This document shows, in pieces, positions 16,592 through 25,050 of a stretch of DNA of 64,000 nt (the first letter of the stretch is position 1; each line of letters opens with the position of its first letter). The notes beneath the pieces are model-generated. The model was not told the DNA's origin, ran no database searches, and worked only from the letters and a program-made list of their open reading frames with translations. Location: assembly GCF_004795835.1 (NCBI RefSeq), contig NZ_CP039249.1, positions 2,455,001-2,519,000 on the forward strand, read 5' to 3'. Both the position numbers and the translations under genes were made by a program. Origin of the DNA: Sphingomonas sp. PAMC26645 (lineage in GTDB: Bacteria; Pseudomonadota; Alphaproteobacteria; Sphingomonadales; Sphingomonadaceae).

Positions 16592-17575
16592 TCAGGCGGA
16601 CTGTCTCATTATCAGCGCAGGGGGAACGATCGCGGACTCGGCTGGCTCGCCGGCGACGCGCTTCAGCAAGCGATCGACCATCAATTCCGCCCCGATCGCA
16701 AGATCTTGGCGGATCGTCGTCAAGGACGGTGACGTGTGCGCTGCCAACGAGACGTCGTCATAGCCGATGACCGCGGTCGTGGTGGGAACGTCGATCCCCG
16801 CTTCGGCCAGCGCGCGCAGCACGCTCATCGCCGCAACGTCCGATGCGGCGAAGATCGCGTCGGGAACGGTGCCGCCCGCGAGGTGCGCCGCCGCCGCGGC
16901 ATGAACCGCCTCGGGGCTCATCGGCGTGGCGAGGACCTTGTACGCGACACCGGCCTGGTCAGCCGCCGCAGCGAACCCGGCAAGCCGGTCGGCAAACTCG
17001 GGCGGGGCAGGGTCGCCGACGAAGAGCAGTCGCTGCCGCCCTTGCGCGATCAGATGCTCCGCTGCCAGTCGACCGCCCGCGACATTGTCCGATCCGATCG
17101 TCAAATGATGCTGGCCGGGACGGTTCGCGCCCCACACGATCAGCGGACGATAGCGCTGCGAAACCCGCTCGATCGCCGCGAACTGGTCCGACTGGCCGAC
17201 CAGTAGCAAGCCATCAATCCGCCCACTGTCGACCAGCCGTTCGAGCCAGTCGTCGGCATCGGGAATCACCCGCGACAAGAGGATGTCATAGCCGCGCTCG
17301 ACCAGCAGGTCGGCGAGAAATCCGAGCAGCGACAGGAAGAACGGGTCGGTCAGGTGCTGCGTCTTCGCGTGGCCCAGCGGCAGGACCAACCCAATCGCGC
17401 CGGTGCTCTTCATCCGCAGGTTGCGCGCCAGCTGGTTGGGCCGCACGTCATGCTCGCGCGCCAGCACGCGTATCCGCTCGCGCGTCTGCTCGTTCACGGA
17501 GGAATGCCCGGCAAGCGCGCGCGACACGGTTGCGGTCGAAACGCCCGCGAGGGCGGCCAGGTCGGCGAGTTTCAT
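16592..17575 (-). CDS. suxR: LacI-family transcriptional regulator (SuxR-like)
   Basis: Repressor of 327 residues. The N-terminal HTH reads MKLADLAALAGVSTATVSRAL followed by NEQTRERI (hinge helix near residue 50), and a periplasmic-binding-protein-like sugar domain begins at IGLVLPLG and runs to the end with VIGYDDVSLAAHTSPSLTTI, the usual C-terminal signature. I chose the ATG that begins the HTH exactly; the frame is open further upstream without any family resemblance. It is encoded directly before the sucrose-type TonB receptor, on the same strand, with paired palindromic operators in between. In Xanthomonas the equivalent SuxR represses the sux genes. The effector, sucrose or fructose, is inferred. 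Confidence 0.92.
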   Translation of the reverse strand: MKLADLAALAGVSTATVSRALAGHSSVNEQTRERIRVLAREHDVRPNQLARNLRMKSTGAIGLVLPLGHAKTQHLTDPFFLSLLGFLADLLVERGYDILLSRVIPDADDWLERLVDSGRIDGLLLVGQSDQFAAIERVSQRYRPLIVWGANRPGQHHLTIGSDNVAGGRLAAEHLIAQGRQRLLFVGDPAPPEFADRLAGFAAAADQAGVAYKVLATPMSPEAVHAAAAAHLAGGTVPDAIFAASDVAAMSVLRALAEAGIDVPTTTAVIGYDDVSLAAHTSPSLTTIRQDLAIGAELMVDRLLKRVAGEPAESAIVPPALIMRQSA

Positions 17576-17690
17576 TGTGATGGAGTTCCTCGTCGGTACG
17601 CGCGTAGGCCACGTCGTACAGTCAGCACCGAGGGGCTGCAATTGTCGGGCGAATTACCGACGGACTTGTACGATCCGGTGATCGAGAGAG

Positions 17691-17729
17691 TGCCAACGGG
17701 CTATTTGGCAATAGGATCGCCATGCGATC
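17691..17729. promoter_or_regulatory. Paired inverted repeats upstream of suxR
   Basis: TGCCAA-N8-TTGGCA (17691-17710) is followed by GATCGC-CAT-GCGATC (17715-17729), 116 to 154 bases upstream of the LacI gene start and downstream of the halogenase stop. They could be an operator for the regulator gene or RNA hairpins ending the halogenase transcript; there is no U-tract. The symmetry is directly visible and the function is open. Confidence 0.35.
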
Positions 17730-17792
17730 GCGAACACTGCCGTAGCGTCATCGTCCGCTTGCCGGATGCATCATAGTGACGTTCGACGCGAC

Positions 17793-19298
17793 CTAACACA
17801 TCCCATGCGAGGCGGTGATCGGGGCTGCAAGGTAGCGATCCAGGAAGTGTTGGTGCGTCGGCATCCCTGCAACTGCGTTTGCGATCGTGCTGCGAATATT
17901 GCCCAACACGCCGGCGAGCTGCGGGCCGCCCATGATGCTCCCCAGGCGGTGGTGATCGCGCGGGGTCAGGCGCTGGCCGAGCATCACCTGCACCCAGCTG
18001 GCGACGCGAAACAGATCATCGCCACCCTGATACGCCTGCGCACCTTCGGTGAAGAGCGCGATGCGCTCCACGAGCGTGTCGGGGATCGGCATGTCCCGGC
18101 GCGTTGCCCAGAAGGGTTCGGGACGTTCGTTGAGGTGGTAATGGAGGATGATGAAATCGCGGACGCGCTCGAGCTCGGCCTGCGCCTGATCATTGTACCG
18201 CTTGACCAGCGCGGGTGCGATTCCGCCGAACGGGAAGGTCTGCATCAGCCGCGTAATGCCCGTCATGATCAGATGGATGCTGGTCGACTCGAGCGGCTCG
18301 ACGAACCCGCTGGCAAGGCTGAGCGCGACGCAGTTCCCCATCCATACCTGTCGCCGGCGACCGGTACGGAACCGGATCAGCCGCGGCTCGGTAAGCGGCG
18401 CGCCGTCGATCGTGGCGAGCAACCGGGCATGAGCCTCGTCGTCCGACAGATGATCGCTGGCATAGACCAGTCCGTTACCGACGCGGTGCTGCAACGGGAT
18501 ACGCCAGCGCCAGCCCGCGTCATGCGCGATCGCGCGCGTGTACGGGTGCGCCGGGCCCGCCGCGGCCGTCTGCACGGCCAGCGCGCTGTTGGTGGGCAGC
18601 CAGTGCGACCAATCCTCGTATCCGGCGGCGTAGGTGCCCTCGATCAGCAGCCCGCGAAAGCCGGTGCAGTCGATGAACAGGTCGCCCTCGACGCGCTCGC
18701 CAGACTCTAGGACGAGGGCGCGGATGAAGCCGGTCTCGCCGTCGCGATCGACGCTGGCGATCCGCCCCTCGATCCGTTTCAGCCCGTTCGCCTCGCTGCG
18801 CGCGCGCAGGAAGCGGGCGTACAGGCCTGCGTCGAGGTGATAGGCGTAGTTGATCTGGCCCTCGGAGGGGAGCGCGAACCGCTCCGCCTTGGCCGCCTGA
18901 AGTTCCAGGCAATAGTCGCCGATCTCGCTCGAATCCCCGTCCGCCTTTGCGGCAAGCCAGAAATGGTGGAAGTCGCCCAACCAGGTCGATTTGCCGATGT
19001 CGCCGAACGAATGGATGTAGCGATCGCCGTCGCGTGCCCAGTTCTCGAACGAAATGCCGAGCTTGAACGTTGCCTGCGTCGCCCGCATGAATTCGCGTTC
19101 GTCGAGGCCCAGGATCGAGTGGAACGCGCGCATCGTCGGGATCGTCGCTTCGCCGACGCCGATGGTGCCGATTTCTTCCGATTCGACCAGCGTGATGTCG
19201 AGCAACTGGCCCAACTGCCGCGACAGCGCGGCAGCGGCGAGCCAGCCGGCGGTGCCACCGCCGGCGATGACCACTTTCCTGATGCGCTGCTCGGCCAT
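17793..19298 (-). CDS. Flavin-dependent tryptophan-halogenase family enzyme
   Basis: FAD-dependent enzyme of 501 residues of the PrnA/RebH class, which uses reduced flavin, oxygen and halide to form HOCl or HOBr. The FAD motif GGGTAGW is at 13-19, GVGEATIP at 47-54, the likely halogenating lysine is Lys79 (ATFKLG), WRWRIP at 263-268 is the halogenase signature that blocks ordinary monooxygenation, and Glu337 of FVEPLEST corresponds to the second catalytic residue. It is thus complete. Its ATG lies 9 bases after the cupin-8 stop, forming a SapC - cupin-8 - halogenase string behind a TonB receptor. From memory, characterised relatives in such neighbourhoods brominate free indole in vitro, but the natural substrate is unknown. 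A separate flavin reductase is needed and is not encoded nearby. Confidence 0.92.
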   Translation of the reverse strand: MAEQRIRKVVIAGGGTAGWLAAAALSRQLGQLLDITLVESEEIGTIGVGEATIPTMRAFHSILGLDEREFMRATQATFKLGISFENWARDGDRYIHSFGDIGKSTWLGDFHHFWLAAKADGDSSEIGDYCLELQAAKAERFALPSEGQINYAYHLDAGLYARFLRARSEANGLKRIEGRIASVDRDGETGFIRALVLESGERVEGDLFIDCTGFRGLLIEGTYAAGYEDWSHWLPTNSALAVQTAAAGPAHPYTRAIAHDAGWRWRIPLQHRVGNGLVYASDHLSDDEAHARLLATIDGAPLTEPRLIRFRTGRRRQVWMGNCVALSLASGFVEPLESTSIHLIMTGITRLMQTFPFGGIAPALVKRYNDQAQAELERVRDFIILHYHLNERPEPFWATRRDMPIPDTLVERIALFTEGAQAYQGGDDLFRVASWVQVMLGQRLTPRDHHRLGSIMGGPQLAGVLGNIRSTIANAVAGMPTHQHFLDRYLAAPITASHGMC

Positions 19299-19307
19299 GT
19301 TCGGCTC

Positions 19308-20348
19308 CTATCGGTTGATGCGCTGGAGGATTTTGGCGCGCAACCGGCGTGCCGACATCGCGTCCAGCGGCGCGAGTTCGCCATGCGCGTGCTCGGGTAG
19401 GTGCTCCCTAGCCTGATCCGCAGGGCCGAAGACATAATGGTCGAACATCGCGCGCCATGCCTGCTTCTCGTGATCAGGCCGATCGCGCAACGACAACAGG
19501 CCGTGAAGCAGGGTGTTCATGGGCGTATCCATGAACCGTGGCACCGCGTTCCACCAATAGTTGATCATCACGTTGAACGCGTCCAGCGCCTCGACATTAT
19601 GCCACCACAACGCCGGGTAGAGCAGCACGTCACCCGGCTCGAGTTCGGCGACCTCGGCATGCGCCAGGGCCTCGGCAAAGCGTGGGTATCGGTCGAGATC
19701 GGGTGCGCGGAGGTCGACCATGCTCACCACCTGTCCGGCCGGCGTCGGCTCCAACGGTCCGGGGTAGAGGTTGGCGACCTGGTCCGGCGGGAACAGCGTG
19801 AAGCGTCGTCGGCCGACGATGCAGCACGCCAGATTGTTCGACATGTCGTAATGCGTCGAGGCGGTGGTACGATTGCCGATCCAGATGCTGACCAGGGGCG
19901 GGTTCTCGACGAGCTGCGGGTCTTCGAACGGCAGCGCGGCCTGCGCGCGAAGGCCAGGCAGGTACAGATCGATGTCGGTCGAGCCGATATAGATGGCGGG
20001 GGCTTCCGGATCGCCGAGGCCAGCAAGAAGCTGGTCGAGATAGCCGGACAGCGAACCGCTCTCTCGTTTGAAGTTCAACGCGGTGCAATCGTCGGAATAC
20101 CCGAAGCGGCCGCCGATCGCCGGATCGCCGACGTACGCCGTGACGGGACGGCCACCGTCGAACTGCTTGAGCCATGTCATCGCAGGCTCTGCACCTTCCA
20201 GCCCGACAGCCACCAGCGGCAAGTGGCTGGCGATCCCGCGCAGGATCACCGGAACGCCATCGGCGATCAGGTCGGCGATCGGCACGCTGATCGCGCTCGT
20301 GCCCTCGATGACACGCGTACGGCGCGTGATACCTGCCACCGGGATCAA
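19308..20348 (-). CDS. Cupin-8 / JmjC-like 2-oxoglutarate oxygenase
   Basis: Protein of 346 residues of the cupin-like (Cupin_8, JmjC/FIH-related) family, which are Fe(II)- and 2-oxoglutarate-dependent hydroxylases of proteins or small molecules. The metal triad is visible as HYDMSNN (His-x-Asp) in the middle and ALWWHNVEAL about 75 residues later (second His), with RRRFTLFPP between, a strand typical of this family. N-terminal sequence GVPVILRGIASHLP matches the opening strand of Cupin_8. Its ATG overlaps the SapC stop by 4 bases, and the halogenase follows 9 bases after its own stop. The combination suggests it modifies a component of the TonB-receptor uptake pathway or a protein processed together with the halogenase. 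The substrate is unknown. Confidence 0.88.
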   Translation of the reverse strand: MIPVAGITRRTRVIEGTSAISVPIADLIADGVPVILRGIASHLPLVAVGLEGAEPAMTWLKQFDGGRPVTAYVGDPAIGGRFGYSDDCTALNFKRESGSLSGYLDQLLAGLGDPEAPAIYIGSTDIDLYLPGLRAQAALPFEDPQLVENPPLVSIWIGNRTTASTHYDMSNNLACCIVGRRRFTLFPPDQVANLYPGPLEPTPAGQVVSMVDLRAPDLDRYPRFAEALAHAEVAELEPGDVLLYPALWWHNVEALDAFNVMINYWWNAVPRFMDTPMNTLLHGLLSLRDRPDHEKQAWRAMFDHYVFGPADQAREHLPEHAHGELAPLDAMSARRLRAKILQRINR

Positions 20349-21064
20349 CCGTTCTGGGTGAGCAGAGATTGCTTGCGCGCAATCAACTGCTGGATGTTGC
20401 CGAGCGACGCTGCGGCCAGGATGGCAAGACGCAGCACGCCTGATCCATGGAGCCGCTCGAGCGGTTCGCCTTTCAGAGCGGCTAGATGCTCCAGGTCGAC
20501 GACCAGCACATCGGCTATGGTATAGCGACGCTCTTCGCTGACATCGACGGTGAGCGTTACCGGCGTGAGCAGGCCAGCCTCGTCAAGCGCGGTATAGGCA
20601 GCCGGCGCGGTCTCCAGCCCCTCGTACAGCAGGCGGAGCACGCCGGTGATATGTTCCAGATACGGTGTGTTGCCGCCATGTTCCAGGAACAGCGGCAGGC
20701 CGGCGCTGTCGCCGACGCGCCCGTCGTCAAGATCGACGTGCAGCATAGGCTCGCCGACATCGTCTCCGGAGGGGCGAACCATCCCGATCGAGAAGGGGCC
20801 GCGCTGGTGACTGGCGGGCACATAGCGGCTTGTCCAATAGTCGCCGGACAGGAACAGGTTCTCGTCGCGGTCCAGCCCCAACAGGGCATAGGCCTGCAAT
20901 CCCTCGTCACGACGACGGAATATGATGGCGAATTCGCGCTGCACCGCCTCGAACTCGGCGGGGAATATCAGCGTCTGATTGGCCGCGTCGCCGAATGCGG
21001 CGCCCGCCCGCGGGCTTACGCGTAAATCGGCATGGTCGACGTTGTTGATCTGTACGGGATTCAT
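20345..21064 (-). CDS. SapC-family protein
   Basis: Protein of 239 residues matching the SapC family (S-layer-protein-associated, PF07277), with typical segments: LIFPAEFEAVQREFAIIFRR, ALLGLDRDENLFL, SRYVPASHQRGPFSIG, and a C-terminal part beginning near EHITGVLRLLYEG. The ATG at 21064 gives the usual start of the family (NNVDHADLRV), with GGAG four bases ahead. No signal peptide or membrane segment is seen, so it is probably cytoplasmic. The biochemical role of SapC proteins is not established. It is repeatedly found with TonB receptors, cupin-8 proteins and halogenases, as here, and its stop overlaps the cupin gene, which points to a shared function. Confidence 0.9.
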   Translation of the reverse strand: MNPVQINNVDHADLRVSPRAGAAFGDAANQTLIFPAEFEAVQREFAIIFRRRDEGLQAYALLGLDRDENLFLSGDYWTSRYVPASHQRGPFSIGMVRPSGDDVGEPMLHVDLDDGRVGDSAGLPLFLEHGGNTPYLEHITGVLRLLYEGLETAPAAYTALDEAGLLTPVTLTVDVSEERRYTIADVLVVDLEHLAALKGEPLERLHGSGVLRLAILAAASLGNIQQLIARKQSLLTQNG

Positions 21065-21118
21065 CCGCTCCGGTCCTGTTGTTGCCTCACGCTTATCAGC
21101 GCGACGGCGACCGACAAA

Positions 21119-21152
21119 GGAAAAGGCCGCTGCACGGCACGGCGGCGGCCTT
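21119..21152 (-). terminator. Rho-independent terminator/attenuator behind TonB receptor
   Basis: On the minus strand AAGGCCGC pairs with GCGGCCTT (21145-21152 with 21123-21130) around a GC-rich loop and is followed by TTTTCC and more T. It lies 44 bases after the TonB receptor stop and before SapC. It probably ends most receptor transcripts and lets only a fraction read into SapC, cupin-8 and halogenase, so the receptor would be made in excess over the enzymes. Confidence 0.65.
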
Positions 21153-21195
21153 CTTAATGGGGTCGGGAGTGGACCAAGATCCACTCCCGCCGTCA

Positions 21196-24100
21196 TCAGA
21201 AACGATAGCGCGCGCCGAGATAATAGCGTGGCTTCAGTTCCTGCACATACACCAGGTTCGTCTCGGTGCGGGCATATTGGCGGAACGGTTCGCTGGTCAG
21301 GTTGACCGCTTCGAGCGAGACCGAGAACGCCTTCGTGACATCGTAGCTTATGCTGCCGTCCAAGGTACCGAACGCGGCCGTGAACAGCGGGTTGCGATTG
21401 CCGCCCTGGTTCGTAGCCGCGAGATACTTGTCGCGCCAGTTGTACGAGACGCGAGCCGAGATACCGCCCTTGTCGTAGATTGCCGTCAAGTTGGCGCTGT
21501 CGCCCAAACCGCTCAGCGCGAAGATGTTGACGTTCGGATCGGCATAGGGATCCACGTTCACGTCGCCACTCACCTTCGTGTACGAAACCGCGAAACCGAA
21601 GCCGGTCTGACCGAAGAAGTTGGTCCAGGCGACTTCGAAGCCGTGGATATTGCCTTCCTTGTTGTTGACCGGCCCGCTGATTGCGAAGTTCACGAGCGGA
21701 TCATTGGCGTCCCCGACGAGATCGACCGCAAGGGCGAGGGGATTGTAGACCGCATCACTGATTTCGCCCGTGGCGGGATTGAGCGCGCCGCGGAAGGCCG
21801 CCGTCGCCGCCGCCTGATTGCCGCCATTCTGCTGTAGCAGCGCCGCGTAGGCGAACAGATTTCGATCGGTCTGGGTAATCCCATTGTTCCTGAGGTAGGC
21901 CTGCGCAATACCCGACCGCGATCCTGGCGCGCCTGAACCCGGGTCGCGCAGCCCGAACAGGTTACCGTTGGTTATCTGGTTGCCGACGAAGTTGCGCACG
22001 TTCTTGTTGAAGAAGCCGACCGAGACGAAACTCGTGGGCTTGTAATACCACTCCAGCGACACGTCGAAATTGTCCGAGATCAGCGGCAACAGCGCTGGAT
22101 CCTGCCGCGTGGCAGGAGCCGGGGCCGCACCGAGTGCTGTCGGACGGTTCGGAGCGTTTGCCGTCACCGATGCGAACAAATTGCCATAGTCCGCACGGGC
22201 CAGCGTACGGCTGAACGAGGTGCGCGCCATGACGTTGTCGAGCACTTCGATATTGAAGTCGAGCGACGGCAGCAGGTTGTCGTACTTCGACTTCACGATC
22301 ACCGCGGCGCCCGGCGGTCCGCCGATCACGGTGAAGTCATTGTCCGATTGCCAGGCCAAAGCCGTCGGGATCGACTGAAGACCGACCGACTTGACCCGGG
22401 TCCGTTCGTAGCGAACGCCGATCAGCGCGTTTGCACGGCGTCCGCCAATGTCACCGCCCCAGGCCATCTGGCCATAGACCGCCAGGTTTTTCTCGCCGAC
22501 GGTGTCGTCCGACGAACCCTGCAAGGCGTCGGGGCGTCCCAGCTTCGCATAATAGGGTGAGAAAATGTCCAGCAGGTCGACCGCATCGCCACGAAACGCG
22601 ACCAGCGCCGACCCGGTCGAGTTCGGATTATACTTGTCGAACTTGCAGGTCATGCAATAGGTCTTGATGAGATCGCCGGCGAGCTCCTGGACGCGGCCGG
22701 TGTCCGTAATGCTCCAGTCGCCGAGAATCTGCTGGTTATTGGAACTAGCCGAGCGGGTCGTTGCATCCACATAGTTACTGCCGACCACGAAACGGCTATC
22801 GTTGCCGAGATCCCAGCCCAGTTCGCCACTGAACTGGTTGACCCTCGACTCCTGCTTGGAGAAGATCCGACGCGCGACCTGCGTGCCCAAGTCGCCGATG
22901 TCGAGGATATTGTTGCAATTGCCGCCGCGGCCGCCGTTGGTCGCGTTGCAATCGTTCAGAGTTTCCGACTGCTGCGGGAAGCCGCTGCTGAAGTCGACTT
23001 TGTGCGTAGCGCGAACCGGAGCGCCGATCGAGATCGTCGTCGCCGACGTGCCGTTCGCGTTGTCCGGGTTCGTGGTCGACTTCGAATGGTTTGCATCAAG
23101 CTTCAGCGACAGCACGTCGGTGAAGTTCCACTTGACGTTACCGCCAACCGAGTAGAGCTCGGTCTTCGTGGCGAACCGTTGCTGCTCGTACCCCTTATCC
23201 GCCTGCTTAGCCTCGGCCAGGATGATCGCAGTCTGCATCTTCTTGTTGTCGTCGAAGGTGACGTCACTGAACGGCCGCTGGAACCAGTTGGTCTGCTCGC
23301 TACGCTCGTCGCTCAACTTGTTGCGCGCATACAAGCCGTCGATCGTGATCTCCAGCCGATCCGTAGGTTTGAACTGGATGTTGGCCTGCCCGTTGATGCG
23401 CTCGCGGCGGTTCTCGGAGAACTGATAGCGGCTGTCGTTCGGGATTTGCACGTACTGTGTAGTGGGACGGTTCGTGATGTTCGTCGTCGGCGTGATGTAC
23501 GCACCCGCCGTATTCAGGAAATCGGCCAGCGGAACGATATTCCAGTAGTTCGGGTTCGACTGGATCGATGTCGACTCGCGTAACTGATAGCTGCCGAAGA
23601 CGTTGACGCCAAAGGTTTCGCTGGGGTTTTTCCAGTTGATCAGGCCAGAGAGTTCGGGCGTGACCTTCTTCAGGTTCGCCTCCGCATTCTCGACCGAGCT
23701 GTCGTACAGTGCCTTGGCGCCAATCGAGCCCGACAGGCCGTCTTCGCGCGCGTCGAGCGGCCGGCGGGTGACGACATTGATCGCAGCACCGATGCCGCCC
23801 GTTGGAATGTTCGCCCGGCCGGTCTTGTAGACTTCCAGCGTAGCGACGCCTTCGGACGCTAGATTCTGGAAGTCGAACGAGCGGCCGGTGCCGACCGCGA
23901 AGGCGTTGCCCGTGCTGGTGTCGATGCTGGTCGAGGCAAGCTGACGGCCGTTGAGCGTCACGAGGTTGAAGCCGCCGCTAAAGCCGCGGACCGCGACCTG
24001 CGAGCCTTCGCCATTGGCGCGGGTGATCGACACGCCGGTGATGCGCTGCAGCGATTCCGCGAGGTTGGTGTCGGGAAACTTGCCGATATCCTCGGCCGAG

Positions 24101-24387
24101 ATGGCATCAACGACGCCTGCCGAATTACGCTTGATGTCGATCGCGCGATTGAGACTGGCGCGGATGCCGGTAACGACGATCTCGTTGGCCGGACCGGCCG
24201 TCCCTTCGTCGAGCGTGCTAGTCGCGGGCGCCGCGTCGGGTGCGGTCTGCTGCACGGTCGTCGTCTGAGTGCTCTGGCTGGTCGCGGCAGTGTTCGTCTG
24301 CGCGATCGCAGCGCTGGAAGCTGCCAGCCCGGTCACGACCGCGATGGTCGATACCGAATGCGCGAGCGTGCGCGAAAATTTCTTCAT
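21196..24387 (-). CDS. TonB-dependent receptor, Xanthomonas/Caulobacter type
   Basis: Large outer-membrane receptor of 1063 residues. Start at 24387 has GGAGGA seven bases ahead and gives a Sec signal (MKKFSRTLAHSVSTIAVVTG, cleavage after AIA-QT). A Thr/Gln/Ala-rich linker precedes EIVVTGIRASLNRAIDIKRN, and DAISAEDIGKFPDTNLAESL is the signature of the Xanthomonas/Caulobacter (TIGR01782) receptors, which mostly import carbohydrates and other complex organic nutrients. The plug ends near residue 230; the barrel ends in LGARYRF. Downstream lie a terminator-like hairpin, SapC, cupin-8 and a halogenase. The length, with long extracellular loops, suits an oligomeric cargo. Which cargo, and how it relates to the halogenase, cannot be read here. 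Confidence 0.94.
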   Translation of the reverse strand: MKKFSRTLAHSVSTIAVVTGLAASSAAIAQTNTAATSQSTQTTTVQQTAPDAAPATSTLDEGTAGPANEIVVTGIRASLNRAIDIKRNSAGVVDAISAEDIGKFPDTNLAESLQRITGVSITRANGEGSQVAVRGFSGGFNLVTLNGRQLASTSIDTSTGNAFAVGTGRSFDFQNLASEGVATLEVYKTGRANIPTGGIGAAINVVTRRPLDAREDGLSGSIGAKALYDSSVENAEANLKKVTPELSGLINWKNPSETFGVNVFGSYQLRESTSIQSNPNYWNIVPLADFLNTAGAYITPTTNITNRPTTQYVQIPNDSRYQFSENRRERINGQANIQFKPTDRLEITIDGLYARNKLSDERSEQTNWFQRPFSDVTFDDNKKMQTAIILAEAKQADKGYEQQRFATKTELYSVGGNVKWNFTDVLSLKLDANHSKSTTNPDNANGTSATTISIGAPVRATHKVDFSSGFPQQSETLNDCNATNGGRGGNCNNILDIGDLGTQVARRIFSKQESRVNQFSGELGWDLGNDSRFVVGSNYVDATTRSASSNNQQILGDWSITDTGRVQELAGDLIKTYCMTCKFDKYNPNSTGSALVAFRGDAVDLLDIFSPYYAKLGRPDALQGSSDDTVGEKNLAVYGQMAWGGDIGGRRANALIGVRYERTRVKSVGLQSIPTALAWQSDNDFTVIGGPPGAAVIVKSKYDNLLPSLDFNIEVLDNVMARTSFSRTLARADYGNLFASVTANAPNRPTALGAAPAPATRQDPALLPLISDNFDVSLEWYYKPTSFVSVGFFNKNVRNFVGNQITNGNLFGLRDPGSGAPGSRSGIAQAYLRNNGITQTDRNLFAYAALLQQNGGNQAAATAAFRGALNPATGEISDAVYNPLALAVDLVGDANDPLVNFAISGPVNNKEGNIHGFEVAWTNFFGQTGFGFAVSYTKVSGDVNVDPYADPNVNIFALSGLGDSANLTAIYDKGGISARVSYNWRDKYLAATNQGGNRNPLFTAAFGTLDGSISYDVTKAFSVSLEAVNLTSEPFRQYARTETNLVYVQELKPRYYLGARYRF

Positions 24388-24430
24388 AAATCCTCCCCCA
24401 TTCCCGGCCGCCCTGATCAGGCCGGATTGC

Positions 24431-24448
24431 ACACGGTCGTTGCCGTGT
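24431..24448. promoter_or_regulatory. Candidate operator ACACGG-N6-CCGTGT
   Basis: Perfect 6-bp inverted repeat with a 6-base spacer, 44 to 61 bases upstream of the TonB receptor ATG at 24387. The size and place fit a repressor site over the promoter or leader. No regulator gene adjoins the cluster, so the binding protein would be encoded elsewhere or be the LacI protein at 16592. Confidence 0.4.
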
Positions 24449-24803
24449 ATGATAGGGCTACCATTAAGGGCGCGGGTGTCAACTGTGGGAGGGAAGTAGA
24501 CCCGTACGATCGTCAGAACTTGATCGACCGACGTCGCGAACAGCGCTCATGGAATACCATTATTTACAGCGGTTTACCTGATCGGATTGCTGCGCTTGGA
24601 TATTCCGTACTGATTTCATCAGTAATGAACCTAATGGAATCTGTCTCAGCTGTGATAAATTGAGCACTATTACGATAGTGTGCGGGCAGTGTGCGGAAGG
24701 CCAGCGCTGGGAGGTCGAACTATCCCGGAATTCCAGTCTTTAAGGTCAGCCATTATTACCCAATTGATCCAATATCGGCATGGAATACCTATAGACATGT
24801 GGG

Positions 24804-24839
24804 TCTACTTCAACGCGAGGCGGGTGGACTTGAAGTAGA
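24804..24839. repeat. 10-bp inverted repeat in receptor upstream region
   Basis: TCTACTTCAA (24804-24813) and TTGAAGTAGA (24830-24839) are perfect inverted arms around 16 bases. Arms of this length are unlikely by chance at a given place. Position, about 420 bases upstream of one receptor and 210 bases downstream of the other, allows an upstream activator site or an mRNA hairpin. Confidence 0.4.
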
Positions 24840-25018
24840 TTCGTGCAGTTAGACAACGGGCATATGATCCCGATCGTAAGCGATACCGGTCCTTGCGACA
24901 CAGGCGACTTAAACGGACCACCAACGCGCGATTGAATCGATGAGGGAAGGTGAGGGGCGCTAGCGGTTCACCTGTAAAGGCGTGCCGCAGGCTAATCGCA
25001 GTCACCGCTCAGTTCGAC

Positions 25019-25043
25019 GAGGCGCGCCATCGCGGCGCGCCTC
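25019..25043 (-). terminator. GC-rich hairpin after TonB receptor
   Basis: GAGGCGCGCC and GGCGCGCCTC form a perfect 10-bp stem with a 5-base loop, 7 bases past the receptor stop. The strong stem fits a transcription terminator, but no T-run follows on the minus strand, so it may instead be a 3'-end stabiliser. Confidence 0.6.
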
Positions 25044-25050
25044 CCTTGGT

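Larger units (their letters stand above)
24388..25018. other. Long intergenic region between two TonB receptors
   Basis: About 630 bases with lower GC than the flanking genes. It holds the promoter region of the receptor that starts at 24387, a GC-rich inverted repeat near that start (24431-24448) and a 10-bp inverted repeat at 24804-24839. I see no convincing gene: one 66-codon minus-strand frame (24805-25005) has no ribosome binding site, overlaps the repeat and resembles nothing I know. Confidence 0.5.

Noticed and set aside
24805..25005. 66-codon minus-strand frame between the two TonB receptors
   Set aside because: No ribosome binding site or family match, and it overlaps the inverted repeat at 24804-24839.
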